Assembly: GCA_002803225.1 (NCBI GenBank)
Contig: NXFV01001676.1
Coordinates: forward strand, 25,232 to 89,231
Reading direction: 5' to 3'
Length of the DNA stretch: 64,000 nt
Origin: Gamarada debralockiae
Taxonomy: Eukaryota > Ascomycota > Leotiomycetes > Helotiales > Hyphodiscaceae
The notes below the pieces were generated by a model, which saw nothing but the letters and a program-made list of their open reading frames with translations, was not told where the DNA came from and ran no database searches. Made by a program: the position numbers and the translations under genes. Shown in pieces: positions 23,055 to 34,994 of the stretch (position 1 is the stretch's first letter; every line of letters starts with the position of its first letter).

Positions 23055-25332
23055 AGTCCTGGGTGGTCATTGAATGCGAAATCGTACAGCCTGGTCCTTT
23101 AAGTCGCTGTCGCTGGCTGGACGCGTCGAACGGAAGTCGCGTGTTGATAGGCGATGGCCACACGTGACTTCCCGCTTAGATGACATTTTCCTGGTTTTCT
23201 CAGTGCATTCTGGCTACTCTGTAACAAGAAATCAAGGAACGATTCTGCGGATCTGGGTGGGAGGTGTGAGAGGTAAACCCCTGTGGAATCAAGGGTAAGT
23301 TATACTAAGATTCGAATAGGAATGTTTCAGGGTGTTCTGTTTTTCTAATTTTCGAGCTGACCAAAGTTACCGGTAACAAAGACCAGCTCCCCCTCCCCCG
23401 CAGCTTCTGTTTTTTGGCAAATGATCGTCGCCTGGGGTGTGTCCACTGCCAAGATTTTCAACCAGATCCTTTTGACGTTGGCTATCAACAACACTATCGA
23501 TGGCATTGCTGCAAAAAATGCATCGATATCATCGATCCACAACACGGGGAACTTGATATGAGAGATCTTCTTGATAGCCCGGTATCCTACCATCCGACCG
23601 CAACGCGTCCCACGAGCTGCTGCGCCGTGGTGAAGTCGTGGCCTTCGTCTTCCATAGGACCATTAACACAGCATAGCCAGATCTCGTGTCAAACAGTCAA
23701 ACTCGGGTCAGCACCTAATCATATAAATAGCGAATGAGGTTCAGCGTTGAGGATGATGACAGTGGCTTCATTGGCTGCAGATGGGAGGTTCCTTCTGACA
23801 ATGCAGACGCCTCCCGGCCTTCCGAGCAATTGAGGGTCCAAAGTCCCAAATCCATCTCAGCAGCCTCCTTGGTAAACGCTTATTACTTGGATTGAATTTC
23901 TCTCATTCGTGATGAAAGGGCGGCAAGCAGTATACGTACCTTTCTGGAGTCGTCGAAGCTGCGGGAATTACCCGACTTCGGTTTGTTCGGCTGGGAATTC
24001 TGGGTTCAGCGAAAAAGGGAAGAGGGGCAGATTTGATAGATAGATAGCCATGTGAGTCGTCATCATGGTCCCGAGAGCGCGCACGACGCGCACACTCTCT
24101 CTGCATTCTTCAACGTCTGTACCTATCTGCACGAAAACAGCAAAGACACAGACGAATTAACTCGACGAGACCGCATGCTGTGCAGTATATCGGACCTGTA
24201 GAAACCTCCGGATTTTAAAGACGCCGGCCACAACCAATTCTGTTCGTCCCAAAGGTTCTATGCAAGTGGATACAAAGACGGGAAAGAGCTTTTTCTCGGG
24301 ATGTTAGGTTTGTGGATGTGCCACTTCACCTCGGTACGAGTCCTTTCCCTATCATACTGTAGAAGAATTGGAATCGTTCTTGAAACCTCACGGCTCATGC
24401 AATAACAAACAACATCTGATGTTTTGGACAAGATCTTCTCTTTCCCCTCTCGACTCATAGAGAGCGCTGTAACCGGCAGGAAAATCTCCTATTTTGCTTT
24501 TAGTTCTCAGCACGGAAACCAAGCCATATGTAATCTTTTCGACGTCTGATAATGAATCAATGATATTCGTAGTAATATTTTGGTGACTGATGTTCCTTAC
24601 ATCATCTGATGGTAGCGCGGGCTGGTCGGCATCTCCTACTTTTTAGCTTTGCGGCGAACATCCTGACTGTACCTTTTTCTCTGTTTTAAGCAGTTCCATC
24701 CCCAAACTGCTAAAAATCCTTCCACTAAACTTCTGCTCACTCCCACTTTTGGTCATTCATATCGAATTTCATTCCCACTGAGCTGTTGTTCTTGTTTCGC
24801 AATTTTATATCTTACTCGCAGCCATATCTCGCACGTTCATCCTTGCTCGGCAGACACCCAGACAAGGATTAGAGAGGAGTGCCGCAACCCAGCACAGCAA
24901 CCTCAAAGGCCCAAAACAACCCTTGCGAGCAGATCTTCGAATCCCGATCCTGATTCATGACCGCCCTTTTCTGATTATTTCCATGCGTTGGCAGAGTAAA
25001 ATCCTGACTCCTTGCTTCTGTTTTGGACAACAAACGCCCTACTGATCAGGTAGTGTAAGTTCAATCCCCAAAACGCCAGTCGCATGCCCATTAGCACATT
25101 GCCCATATACATTCCTCAAGCCCTAACCAGCCCCACGCTGTTTGGTTTGATTGCATGGTCCTACTTCGTGGCATCTGATGCTCTGGCGCCAGCGCGTCCA
25201 AGTTTTGCTCATGCACAAGTCTCCATGGCTCTGCAAAATCAATACAATGTCTGCATCTTCTCATAAGCTTCATCCGATCATTCCGACCTCTCCAGACCTA
25301 TCTTTTGACGGATTTGCTTATTGACGCGCAAC
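23055..25332. other. Intergenic, divergent promoter region
   Basis: About 2.3 kb between the BRCT gene (-) and the arrestin gene (+). The stretch from about 24700 to 25332 is CT-rich with long pyrimidine runs, consistent with the promoter and leader of the arrestin gene. Small frames near 23414-23737 have no recognisable domain. Confidence 0.5.
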
Positions 25333-28087
25333 ATGGCAGCCAACACCCCATTCTCTTACTATACGACCAGAGGCACCATCTACTATATTCCCCCCAGCTT
25401 TGTTGCCGACAAGTCACAGCCCAGGCTACCCGATCCACCTTGTCGACCGAGACAACGACGACCACACTCGATACACATAGCACGATTCCCCCCTGGCATC
25501 GTACCCTTCGATCTAAGGCCTCTGCTGCCTCCTCCAGAAACCAAAAAACCGTCGAGATTTCGCCTTGAGCTAAGAAAGCTGGCTTCCCGAGACAGCGCAA
25601 AGCGTGTGTTGGGTTCGGTCTTCTCCTCGTTAACCTCCAATTCCTCCTCCGCTTCGTCCTCAGCGGCCAGTGCGTCACCGTCAAGATCTTCGAGTCCCGA
25701 TACCACTGCGCCCCGCGCCTCTTTTCAAGCGGCGTCGGCGGACCCCACATCTTTATATTCGAGGAGGTCCCGTCTGAGCAATTGCAGTGGATTGGATGAT
25801 TCTGCGATGCCGAGACCGACGTTAGAGGTCTCCCAGGGACTCTCTGCGAGAAGCAATGTCGGCACAACTCCAACGAAGGCCAGTAGCTATGAGGCAGAAA
25901 AGCCAGTAGCTTCGGGAAATGGTGTGGCTGTTTATATCATTCTTGCTGAGCCAAATATCTTTTTAAATGGTCTGGACCATGACGGAACCACTAGAGACTC
26001 TACATCCAGTTCGAGTGCCTTGCTCCGCGGGAAATTGCAGTTGAATGTCACCAAGAGTGTGAAGATCAAGGCTGTGACGTTGAAGTTCACAGGAAAGGCA
26101 AAGACGGAATGGCCTGAAGGTATGCCTACTTATTCAAGGAATCCCTATGTTTGAGACACCTGACTCATAACATATTAGGTATTCCACCCGAAAAGACCCA
26201 AACTTCCGAGGAGGAGTCTCTCAGACACCAGGTCATGCCTTTTTTCAACGCCCTCTACGAAGGTTCAGAGACAGGATACGGTACATTATGTAATTATGCT
26301 CTACGAGACAAGTCGGCCTCATCATCGGTAACGAATCTGTCCAGCACCGCTTTAGATCAACCTTCATCCCCTCGTGAGTCCAGCAGCGGCTTCAGTATAC
26401 CGGTCATTGGCAACAGATCAAGCAGGTCAAACACGTTGCTATCAGCAAAAGATGTTAAGCGATTGTCCCTGCAGAGCAATCAATCCCGCAGTTTCACGAA
26501 AGGAGATTCACCATTTGGTCCAACACCGGCCCAGAAAGGTTACAAGGTTTTCCATCCTGGAATATACGAATATAACTTCGAACTGCCAATCGACAACAAC
26601 AGCCCAGAGACAACTAATTTGCAACTTGCTTCCGTCAAGTGGCAACTGGAAGCTTTGGTAGAGCGAGCGGGGACATTCAGACCCAATCTCCAGGGTTTCA
26701 AAGAGATTCCAGTTATCCGGTCACCGTCCGAAGACTCGCTGGAGTTGGTAGAGCCGATATCAATCAGCAGGAAATGGGAGGATCAGCTGCACTACGAGAT
26801 CATGATATCTGGAAAATCGTTTCCTCTTGGTTCCAAAATCCCAATTGCATTCAAGCTCACGCCCTTGGCAAAGGTACAGGTCCACAAGATCAGGGTCTAT
26901 GTTAGCGAAAACATTGAGTATTTCACAAGCAATAAGAAAGTGACACGGAGAGACGTTACTCGGAAGATCCTGTTGTTGGAGAAATCTGCCGGGAAGCCTT
27001 TAGCAAAAGAGTATAGCTCTTCGGACGTCAACATTCTCCGGGGAGGCGAATTCAGTCCCGAAACGAGGGCTACTGCTCGAGCAACTGCGCAAAGATTCAG
27101 GGAAAGAGAAGCCGCGAGGTCTCACACAGTACCGGAGGAACTGCCAGAGCCAACGGAGAATATGCTTGGTGATATCGACCTGGGCTTGGAGCAGTACTGG
27201 GGATCAACGGAAATGGAGATGAATGTCCAACTCCCTACGTGTGAGATGATGGAGAAAGAGAGGATGAAGAAGCTACATCACGACTGCACTTGGAAGAACG
27301 TCAACGTCCACCACTGGATCAAGGTAATTTTCTCGTGATTCTCCTGCTCAAAATAACTTGCTAACTATGTAATCAGATCGTCATGCGGATATCCCGACTG
27401 GACACCGATGATCCTACAGGCAAGAAGCGCCGCCACTTCGAAATTTCCATCGATTCACCCTTCACCATCCTCGATTGCCGCGCAAGCCGAGATAACCTGG
27501 CGCTTCCTCAATACTCGGGTTTGAATGCCAATTCTCAGAGCCAGCAGCATGTCTGCGGCTGTCCAAACGCCGCAGTTACCAATGTCTCGCCAGCGTCTTC
27601 AGCCGGCGAGGTGCCCACGCTCAACAGCATGAACGGTGACGGCGCTCCCGACGGTCCTGAGACATTTGTCCCAGATCTTGCAAGACCGCCACAAGCACAT
27701 CTGTCATCAAACGCAATGGTCCAGCGGCCAATTCACATGCTGAGGAATCCAAGTTACAATCCTCCTGCATTTGATGCGGAAGAGCCTCCACCGCCCATGG
27801 CCACACCGCCGCCGCTTTACGACCATGTCATCGGAACGCCTAGCCATGATGGTCTGGCTGACTACTTTGCTAGGTTGGGCGAGGCTTATGATGATGATCA
27901 ATATACGGACGATGAGGATTCGAATAGAGCGTATAGCAATGGTCGTGTCAATATTGCGAACCCACGGACGCCGGGTGGTAGAATTGCGAGAAGTATGGAT
28001 ATCGATAGGAATTTCATGTTCGATCCTGCGGTTTTCAACAATACTTTAAGTCGGGAGATTGAGAGCTCAACCGCACAGCCTACATGA
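25333..28087 (+). CDS. Alpha-arrestin, ubiquitin-ligase adaptor (CreD/Rog3/Rod1 type)
   Basis: Adaptor that recruits an Rsp5/HulA HECT ligase to membrane transporters for endocytosis; family members act in carbon repression and transporter turnover. Exons 25333..26119, 26179..27323 and 27377..28087 give 880 residues, with start ATG in MAANTPFSYY. The arrestin N-domain begins at about residue 205 (VAVYIILAEPNIFLNG, KLQLNVTKSVKIKAV, VFHPGIYEYNFELPI). The C-domain follows (DQLHYEIMISGKSFPLGSKIP, VHKIRVYVSENIEYF). The C-terminal tail has ATPPPLYDHV, containing a PPxY motif (PPLY) for WW domains, and LALPQYSG, an LPxY variant. A Ser-rich N-terminal insert (about residues 95-125) is probably disordered. 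Target transporters cannot be told from sequence. Confidence 0.9.
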
Positions 28088-28580
28088 GTTTGTTTTGAAA
28101 AGTGAAGGATAGTGTAATTGTGGAGTATCGGGTGGCGTTGAAAAGAGCATTGGATTGGAATCACGCTTTCAGGGGTTTAAATGCTTTGGATGATATTTTG
28201 GGTCTAGGCATTCATGATGGGATGAGTCTATAGTTGCATGAGGTTTGGGGCTTGGAGAGGAGGCAATTGTCTGGATGATTTGGGTGTCTTGGGGACTTCG
28301 GCAAGATGGTTGGATATAGGCATGCATGGATTTGGCAGTACATATGTAAACTACAACCAAATAAAAACCACAAAATTATATGTTACAACTATACAAGCTT
28401 AATCTCGTCCGGATCGCTTCGGACCTTTGGTCCGAGGCACAGTCTGACACCACGTGATCAGTATTCGTACAAAGTTAACCAGCAGTTGTCAGCATGCCTC
28501 CTCGCAACCCTCTCTCGCCTTCATGCATCCGCTTTTGCCGCTCTTGCATCCGACAATCACAAGTTCTCAACTAAATCACA
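28088..28580. other. Intergenic promoter of a Zn2Cys6 gene
   Basis: Roughly 0.5 kb between two plus-strand genes. It holds a CGG-containing palindrome (listed separately) and a CCACGTGATC E-box-like site near 28451. Confidence 0.55.
28419..28435. promoter_or_regulatory. CGG-N9-CCG palindrome in the promoter of a Zn2Cys6 gene
   Basis: TCGGACC-TTT-GGTCCGA is a perfect 7 bp inverted repeat with a 3 bp centre. It contains CGG and CCG half-sites of the kind bound by Zn2Cys6 dimers. Another CCG..CGG pair (CCGGATCGCTTCGG) directly precedes it. It lies about 150 bp upstream of the regulator at 28581. Autoregulation is an inference. Confidence 0.4.
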
Positions 28581-30385
28581 ATGAGCCTCTACCCTTCAGT
28601 CAAGACACTCGCTTCCACAGTCTGTGACCAGTGCAAGAGACGCAAAAAGTCCTGCAGCAAGACGCTTCCGAGCTGCTCCCGATGCAGCAGGCAAACTTTC
28701 CTCAAATCGTAGATTCAATGCACGGCGCTGATTGAGATACAGACTTGTGGTGAAATGCACATACGCAAATACCTCCAGCAACGAAAAGAGTGAGGTCATG
28801 CTTCCTCCATTCGTCGACGTAGTTCCGCGCTTCGAACAGCCTTCCCCCACATTCGCTCCGAACCCCACCAGATATTGGAACTATTCCCAATCCTTTGGAG
28901 TTGATTATCAAGTCTCCAACCAAGCATTGCGGCTCCTCGGCGCCATCTCTCGAAAACACTGTCCAATTGATATCTCCGTCTCGACGTACTTCGAGACTTT
29001 TCACAGATCCCTTCCGACCGTCAATCAAGATGCCTTTTATTCCCAACTCCAAAATGGCTCTCCAAGTGCTCATTTCTCTACGCTATTGCTGTCTATGATC
29101 CTCATCTCTCACTTGTCTTCCAAGATCGCTGGTAACTGTGAGAAGAAGGAAAATGAGGAACTATACCCGACGCTCAAGAGTATATATTCTTTACTGCTAA
29201 GCACGAGCAAAGTTTCAATCGAGCTTGTGCAAGCAGGTGTGATCATTGCAGCATATGAACACTGCCAAGCCCTGCACCAGGATGCATGGCTCAGTATTGG
29301 AAATTGTGCCAGGTTGGGGCAGGTGCTTGGATTACATCATTTGATTCGACAGCCTATGCCGAAGGAGAAGGGAGAGCAGGCGGGCTTTGAGGAGAAAAAG
29401 TGTTTGTGGTGGGGAATTGTTGTGCTTGAGAGGTAAGTCTCAGTTTCATCTGGAAAAGGAGGCCGTTGTATTCCAGGATTAGAGATATTGGACACATGAC
29501 TTACAGCACCAGGGTCATCAACGTGGAGTACGAGCACAATAAACTCCCGTTCGCTTCTCAAGCTCCCACTCTGGACGATTTCCTCCCTCTCGTGCCAAGC
29601 GATAGCGAGACATCTCATCCGGTCTCAACTGATCTTGTCACACCAGACATGATCGGAGGAGGAACTGAGTTGTTCAATAGGGTATTCACGAGACTGGGCA
29701 AATTTGGAAGCACGATTCAAGCTACTTACCTGTCCAGTCTTGTCACCCGTCACATTACCGAAGATAGTAGTAAATGTTGTGCCGAGAGAGAGACAGAAGC
29801 TAGGAAGCTCGATTTAGTCCTGCAATCTTTTGCTTGTACCCTGATCCCTCCTCCAGGGAAAGCAGACGGTCAGTATTGCGGAGCGTACGGTCTTCGCACT
29901 CTGTAAGTTACCGAAGAACCCCTCGTAGCCCAGCACTAATAAATACAGTTCTGCTTTCGACCTCCACATGCATGAGTTATCTGTAGAAACTCAAGCAGGC
30001 AGACCCGAAGGCATCGCCCGTGCAACAATAGCTCTGCAATCCCTAGCTCGCCTCACCATCGATATGACAAAAGCTAGTGCAGTTGGGCGGCCTCTGGACT
30101 TTGATGCCATGGCTTTTTGGGCACATAGTATTTGTGCCAAGGCGGCTTTGATACATATTAAGGTTGGGGAGAGGAATGAGGGATGGGAAAATGATCTCCA
30201 GGTAATGAAGACTTACGTGAGCTGGTTTGCGCCGAGGTTTAAGGTTTATGGTATGTTGAATTGTTGCTTCTGTTTGAAGATTTATTGATGAGGACTGACA
30301 TTTGTGAATAGAGAACTATCTGAGAGATATTGTGGCTTCTGAAAAGGCTGCCAAGGTGAACGGTTTCATGCCCTCGGAGACTTAG
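28581..30385 (+). CDS. Zn2Cys6 transcription regulator
   Basis: Nuclear regulator of 521 residues. Exons 28581..28690, 28743..29432, 29513..29902, 29949..30250 and 30312..30385 are mutually in phase. The zinc cluster is at the N-terminus: CDQCKRRKKSC, PSCSRCSR, VKC. It is completed only by removing an intron at 28691..28742 whose donor is GC (AG|GCAAAC) and acceptor ACAG; without splicing the frame stops after QTFLKS. The middle homology region includes ISVSTYFETFHRSLPTVNQ, LVQAGVIIAAYEHCQAL, CARLGQVLGLHHL and CLWWGIVVLER. The acceptor of intron 2 was placed at CACCAG so that ER-VINVEYEHNKLPF is continuous; an earlier CCAG at about 29475 is possible. The C-terminus is short (VNGFMPSET). Targets unknown. 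Confidence 0.85.
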
Positions 30386-30583
30386 GAGCTGGTTCCGACG
30401 CCAACTCAATCACCTAGAGCCGAAACACTATTGGAGATGGAAAGCCAAGATCTTCAACTACCCACCCCAAAGTCCACCAAAAACCAAATTCATCCAAAGA
30501 ATTTCCGTGTCACATTCATCCAACCTACCAAACATCAAGCAGTAGCAACACCCTCACCATCGCCCCCCCAAAAAACAACCTCA

Positions 30584-31191
30584 TCAACTCCACAAAAGCC
30601 CCCAAAACCTCCCCCTTCCTCCCTTCCACTCCTCCAAGCTCCTCTCCCCCACCTTGCCCTGCATCGTTAACAGCACATCGGCGGACATACCAAACTGCAG
30701 TGGGCCTTTCCTTGAGAATGCCAGCTGTAGCATCGTCTCCACGGCTCGATACCCAATTGCCTGCAAGCTCCCTTTTAAGCTCTCACTCGCTTTCCCGCCG
30801 CCCATTATGCCATAACTGATAATCATCCACGGCTTCCCCTTGATTTCATTAAAGAGATAGTCGAGGGCATTCTTTATACCGCCCGGCGGACCCGCGTTGT
30901 AGCAGGCCGTTGCGAGGACGTAGGCGGAGAAGGGAGCGATTGCGGAGGACCAGGCTATGCTGTGGCCGTGGGCGAAGGAGGCGAATTTTGGGACGTTAGC
31001 GGGGATTACAGATTCGTCGAATACGGGGAGGCTGAAAGAGGCGATGTCAACTACTTCTAGGGTATATGGGGAGGTGAGGCTGGATTTGAGGATGTCGTGG
31101 ATGAAGGAGGTTACTTTTGGGCCAATTCGAATTACTCGAGTACTGCCGGTGATTAGGGCGATGCGTTTTGGGTTCGTGGTGGTGTGGCCAT
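30584..31191 (-). pseudogene. NAD(P)H-dependent FMN reductase-like protein, start codon out of frame
   Basis: Flavodoxin-fold oxidoreductase of the NADPH-dependent FMN reductase (SsuE/Lot6-like) family. The phosphate-binding loop is ITGSTR, followed by RIGPKVTSFI; later landmarks are YNAGPPGGIKNALDYL, KGKPWMIISYGIMGGGKASE and RAVETMLQLAF. The catalytic frame has no ATG ahead of the GSTR loop. The only suitably placed ATG (31191, starting GCCACACC) is one base out of frame, so M-A-T-type starts known in this family would need a one-base change. Either the copy is frameshifted at its start, an upstream exon was missed, or there is a sequence error. The frame runs upstream to a stop at about 31351 without any Met. 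The rest of the domain is intact to a TGA at 30584. Confidence 0.65.
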
Positions 31192-31859
31192 GGCGGGGTG
31201 CGTGAAGAGGTATAGTTAAGGTACATCCGCTGAGGTCAGGGGCTTGTATGTTTTCGAGACTTTTGACTCTCTCTTGCTGGAGATCCTGCGAGTGAAAAGA
31301 TCGAACAGAGGTGAGGGCGGCATTGTTTATATACAAAAAGTACGAATGTCAATTACGCGTCGCCACCGCCCTACCGCCGTTTGCGGGCCTCTTGGCGGCG
31401 GGGTTAGTTTCCCCTTTCACTTCGTTTCAGGGCATTTTTTCCATCTTGCGACGACCTTCTTTGGGTGTATACTCTGATCCCAGTTTGCGATTGTCCCCTC
31501 GCTATTAGGTGGTAGCGTTTTGACGATCTCTCCACGTACAAACGCACGTGCACTAGCGTGGAATCTCACCCCACTTCAAGTCGCCGTCTCCCTTTACGAT
31601 CTCCAGCCTGGCATTCAAAACCTACATTCTTCTGGCAAGATACCTGAGATAGGAATTTAAAGAGAATATCTTTCGGGATCCAAAATGTAAGTTCAATTAT
31701 CTGCCTCCTAACGGATACGATTTCACACTCTTTAGGCTAAATTACCTGCCACCTAACCCAATGACTCTCCCACAAATAGCTAACGAGCTTAAACGGGTCG
31801 GGCAACCACGATCTGAGTCACGGTCTCAGCAGCCACGATCTGAATTTTCCTAATTTTCG
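31192..31859. other. Intergenic, AT-rich, short direct repeats
   Basis: Contains the imperfect repeats AATTATCTGCCTCCTAAC (about 31694) and AATTACCTGCCACCTAAC (about 31740), and CCACGATCTGA twice (about 31808 and 31834). No gene was recognised. Confidence 0.4.
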
Positions 31860-32496
31860 ATGCTCTCCCTAGAACTTCGATCCAAGATATGGCACTTAGC
31901 TCTCCCAGCCCCACATCCTCTTCAAATTAATATTAAAGCTAGTGATCGAGTTCAACGCTTCTTGATCTGGGGTATCGGTCCTTCTGCGATACTTGAGGTA
32001 TGCAGAGAGTCCCGCGGAGAGGCACTTTCTGTTTACGAACGTCTGCTTTGGTTCAGTGGAACTGGAGATCAGCCAATATTTTGTTCCCATCGAATCCTAA
32101 ATCCTAAGGAATGTGTTTCTATATATATAAGAAAGTCGACTCCGCCTCCCCTCGAATTCCTACTCAAATCGGGTGAAGCAGTCCACTCAGTGGTTGATTG
32201 GATGAATATTTCGTTGGGTTTTAAGGTAATGCTCCAGTCACTACATGTATTTTTGGATTTTTTTCGAGAACTGGCCACCAAAGGAAAATGACGTACTATA
32301 CGTCCTGTCGATGCGACATGCACCAATTGAGAGTAGCAAGGCAGCATTTGAGAGGGGATGGACGAAAGTTCGGACTTCACTACCAGATAGGCTAAAGCAT
32401 AAGGATGTCGACTGGCTTGTCCACGGTGCAGAGACTGGTGTATATATGCCCCAACCGGACAGGCAATGGAGCATGGGCTGCAGACACTATGATTGA
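31860..32496 (+). pseudogene. 2EXR-like domain protein, frameshifted
   Basis: The frame opens MLSLELRSKIWHLALPAP and continues PSAILEVCRESRGEALSVYERL, the signature of the fungal 2EXR family (usual form LPLELRLKIW ... LLxVCRESRxEAL). Function in that family is unknown. A stop codon only six bases before the Met, in the same frame, suggests the usual longer N-terminus is lost. The frame ends at 32291, whereas a second frame from about 32245 (VLYVLSMRHAPIESSKAAFERGW) carries on to 32496. The switch is near a T-run at about 32257-32263, suggesting a homopolymer frameshift, though an unseen intron is possible. The surroundings to about 32880 are AT-rich and look decayed. Confidence 0.5.
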
Positions 32497-32913
32497 AGAG
32501 TTTGGATTTATGAGGTTTAAAATAAGCGAGAATATGCTGAGTAGATCTGCACTGCGAAAGCGATATCATCACAATATACGATTTGGTTCGGCGCTATTTA
32601 TACGTGGGGAATGCGTGTTCTATACATAATAGTGGACAATGAAATGCCTAACGCTATTTCTCTGTTTCCGCCGGCTAGACAACTAAAGCATAATCAACGA
32701 ACCTCTACATAAGTTATTTAAAGAAAATACGAAGTTAGGAATTAGAGATAGCTCGAAAAGAGACTAGAGAGTTATAAAGAGAATAATATTACAGTAGAAG
32801 AGTCATAGTCTTGATATTATGCTTCGTCAGCAAGCACTCGGTCGAGTTCTTTGGTATTATCAATTAATTTTCCCTTTCTTCTCCATCGCATTCAGTTAGT
32901 AAGCTTGCTGCTC
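32497..32913. other. AT-rich decayed sequence
   Basis: Strongly AT-rich, with GA/AT-rich low-complexity tracts around 32700-32820. No gene was recognised. The composition resembles repeat-induced mutation or transposon remnants, but that is inference. Confidence 0.35.
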
Positions 32914-33074
32914 TTGCTCAGGCGCTAATCACCCTCGACTCACCCTCGGCTCAGTCAACTCACCTGAGCTGCATGAGCAACCTGGGCAACTCACCCGAGC
33001 ACCCTGAGACCCTGAGCAACTCACCTGAGCACCCTGAGTTGCTCACCTGAGCAGGCCTAAGCACCCTGAGCAAG
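32914..33074. repeat. CTCAG-family minisatellite, left copy
   Basis: Irregular array of CCTGAGCA / CACCTGAGCA units, for example CACCCTGAGCAACTCACCTGAGCA split over several copies, about 160 bp. It shares the exact 16-mer CTCACCCTCGGCTCAG (32939..32954) with the array at 45681. Flanked on the right by AGTCACGTGCT. Confidence 0.75.
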
Positions 33075-34994
33075 ATTTACCACATAGTCACGTGCTTTAC
33101 CTTTTCGCTTTTTAACCAATTACACTTGATCTGACCTCAATTCTCTTACTATCACTGTTGTCAAGTTTTGACGACGATGCTCAAGGAGCCCAAACAAGGT
33201 CCCAAGGAACCCAAAGTGGACACTTTCCAAAAATATACTCAATGCTTTGCCTACGGTATAAGTTGGTTCAACATGGATGCCCCTAAGGAGAGTACTACTC
33301 TTCCCTCTATAAATTCCTTCCTGCTCCGTGCTTGTCTTGATCTGAATACCTCCCTTCTTCAAATCTCATCGTTCGATCGACTTCCTAAATCTCTCTGCAC
33401 AACTTGTTTTTACAAACCGGAAGGAACACAAGACGCGCTTGGCCACATTTGACGCTTACGCCGGGCTCCGGGACGAAGCTTTTTCAGCCAACAGACAAAA
33501 ATGATGCTGACCGTGGCATTCGCTCTTGCTTCGTCGCTTAATTAAGCGTCTGAGCTCTCAAACCAGACCATTTATACATGTATGATTGGCCTCTTGACAA
33601 CCGGGTCCGGAATGGCCCCACACTACCCCGGCTTGCAAATTTGCTAAGTACTAGAGGTTGAGTCATGAAAGTCGACAATTGAGTACCTAGTGAGTGCAGG
33701 ACATTGTACGGTCTTCACCACATTTAACTAAAACGAGATGAAAGAGGAGATTCAGGGATTGAAAAGTCTTGGAGCCAAGTTTTTGCAGGAAGGAGAGGCG
33801 AACAAGTGGAAGGGAATGAGGGCACTCTTGGAAGCTATGGAAGAAGTGGAGAATGGTCTGTACTAAAACAATCAGTACTGGTACATTGTGGATGGCAGAT
33901 AGGATATCTGAATGATAGGTAAAGGGGGTCGATGTGCAACAGTAATTGGTGCCTTGGTGATCGAAGTCCAGGTTGACTTGAATCATTCGGGGACGGCCGA
34001 ACAGAGGTGCAGGAGTGTTCGACCAAATCTGTAGCCTGAACAGTCAGTTCAGACTTACGAGAGCTACCCATTTAGACCGGGTCGCGTCTGGATGCACGAT
34101 CTGGGGTTTTCGTTCCCTAGAATCGGCTCACAGATTATTATCTTCTTGCTGGTCACAAGCCAAAGACAAGGATCAAAGCAGACGTCTTGAATGCTATTCT
34201 ACTCGATCTTGGTCAAAAATTTGGCTTTCTCTTAGTTTAGTTTGGACTAAAGTTCTTTGTAGTCCACTGCCGCTTGCGGAATGAGCATCCCAAAGGTCCG
34301 ATTGCGCTATTTGTTTTATTGCAAGGTCTTCATAGAGCCGAGTCCTTTGTCTCTTTGATCAATCACCTCTAAGATTCCCACCTTCCAATCTCTACTTCCG
34401 AGTAGAAATCCCAATTCTTTAACTCAAACAACAATCTCTCAAGTGAGTCCTTCAACAAGGCACCCCCAAAAAAATTCGGTCCTCAAAGAAGGTCAAGGAC
34501 AGGATTCCATCTCACGTCAACAGCAAGGGACGAGTACTACGGCAGCATTCTAGAGAAAGTAGAAAATCTCAAACACAAATGGAGGGGTCAGGTGGCGATA
34601 GACCAGGAAGACATCAAGCTAAACTGGTAGGGTGTGGAAAGTCTAGTTAGGATAACGAAGGGGCAAAATGCTCGCATGGATATCCAGGTCCAGGTGGCAA
34701 AAACATACGTGGAAGCGATCTGTCGCTATGTTAATGAAGTTCGTAGTTCAGGGTTTAGATACCTCCTACGTCGTCATCAAGCGGTAAGAAAGCTCGTGGT
34801 GAGGAACGAGGTCGAAGTGGCAAAGATCAAGTGGGGAAATCTCCTACCAAAGGTCGGAAAGGGGAAGAAATGGCAAAGGGAAGGAGCCGAGAAGTAGAAG
34901 TCGTATTAAGTGCAAAAATCCAAATGAACACAGACAGCGCTCGTCTGTAGGATTTTCCTCGCCAGCACAAGTCGCACCAAGACTGAGCTGCGCA
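33075..34994. other. No confident gene; two weak frames
   Basis: A plus-strand frame at 33177..33452 (starting MLKEPKQGPKEPKVDTFQ, about 91 residues, with CTTCFY) follows the minisatellite directly, but I recognise nothing in it. A Lys/Arg/Val-rich frame at 34634..34897 (MESLVRITKGQNARMDIQ...) might belong to the decayed element that also carries the Ulp1-like fragment. Confidence 0.3.

Noticed and set aside
30431..30670. Pro/Ser/Thr-rich plus-strand frame
   Set aside because: Low-complexity sequence overlapping the FMN reductase 3' end on the other strand; no evidence of coding.
32914..33074. CRISPR-like array
   Set aside because: Units overlap irregularly, spacers are not unique and the genome is eukaryotic; it is a minisatellite.
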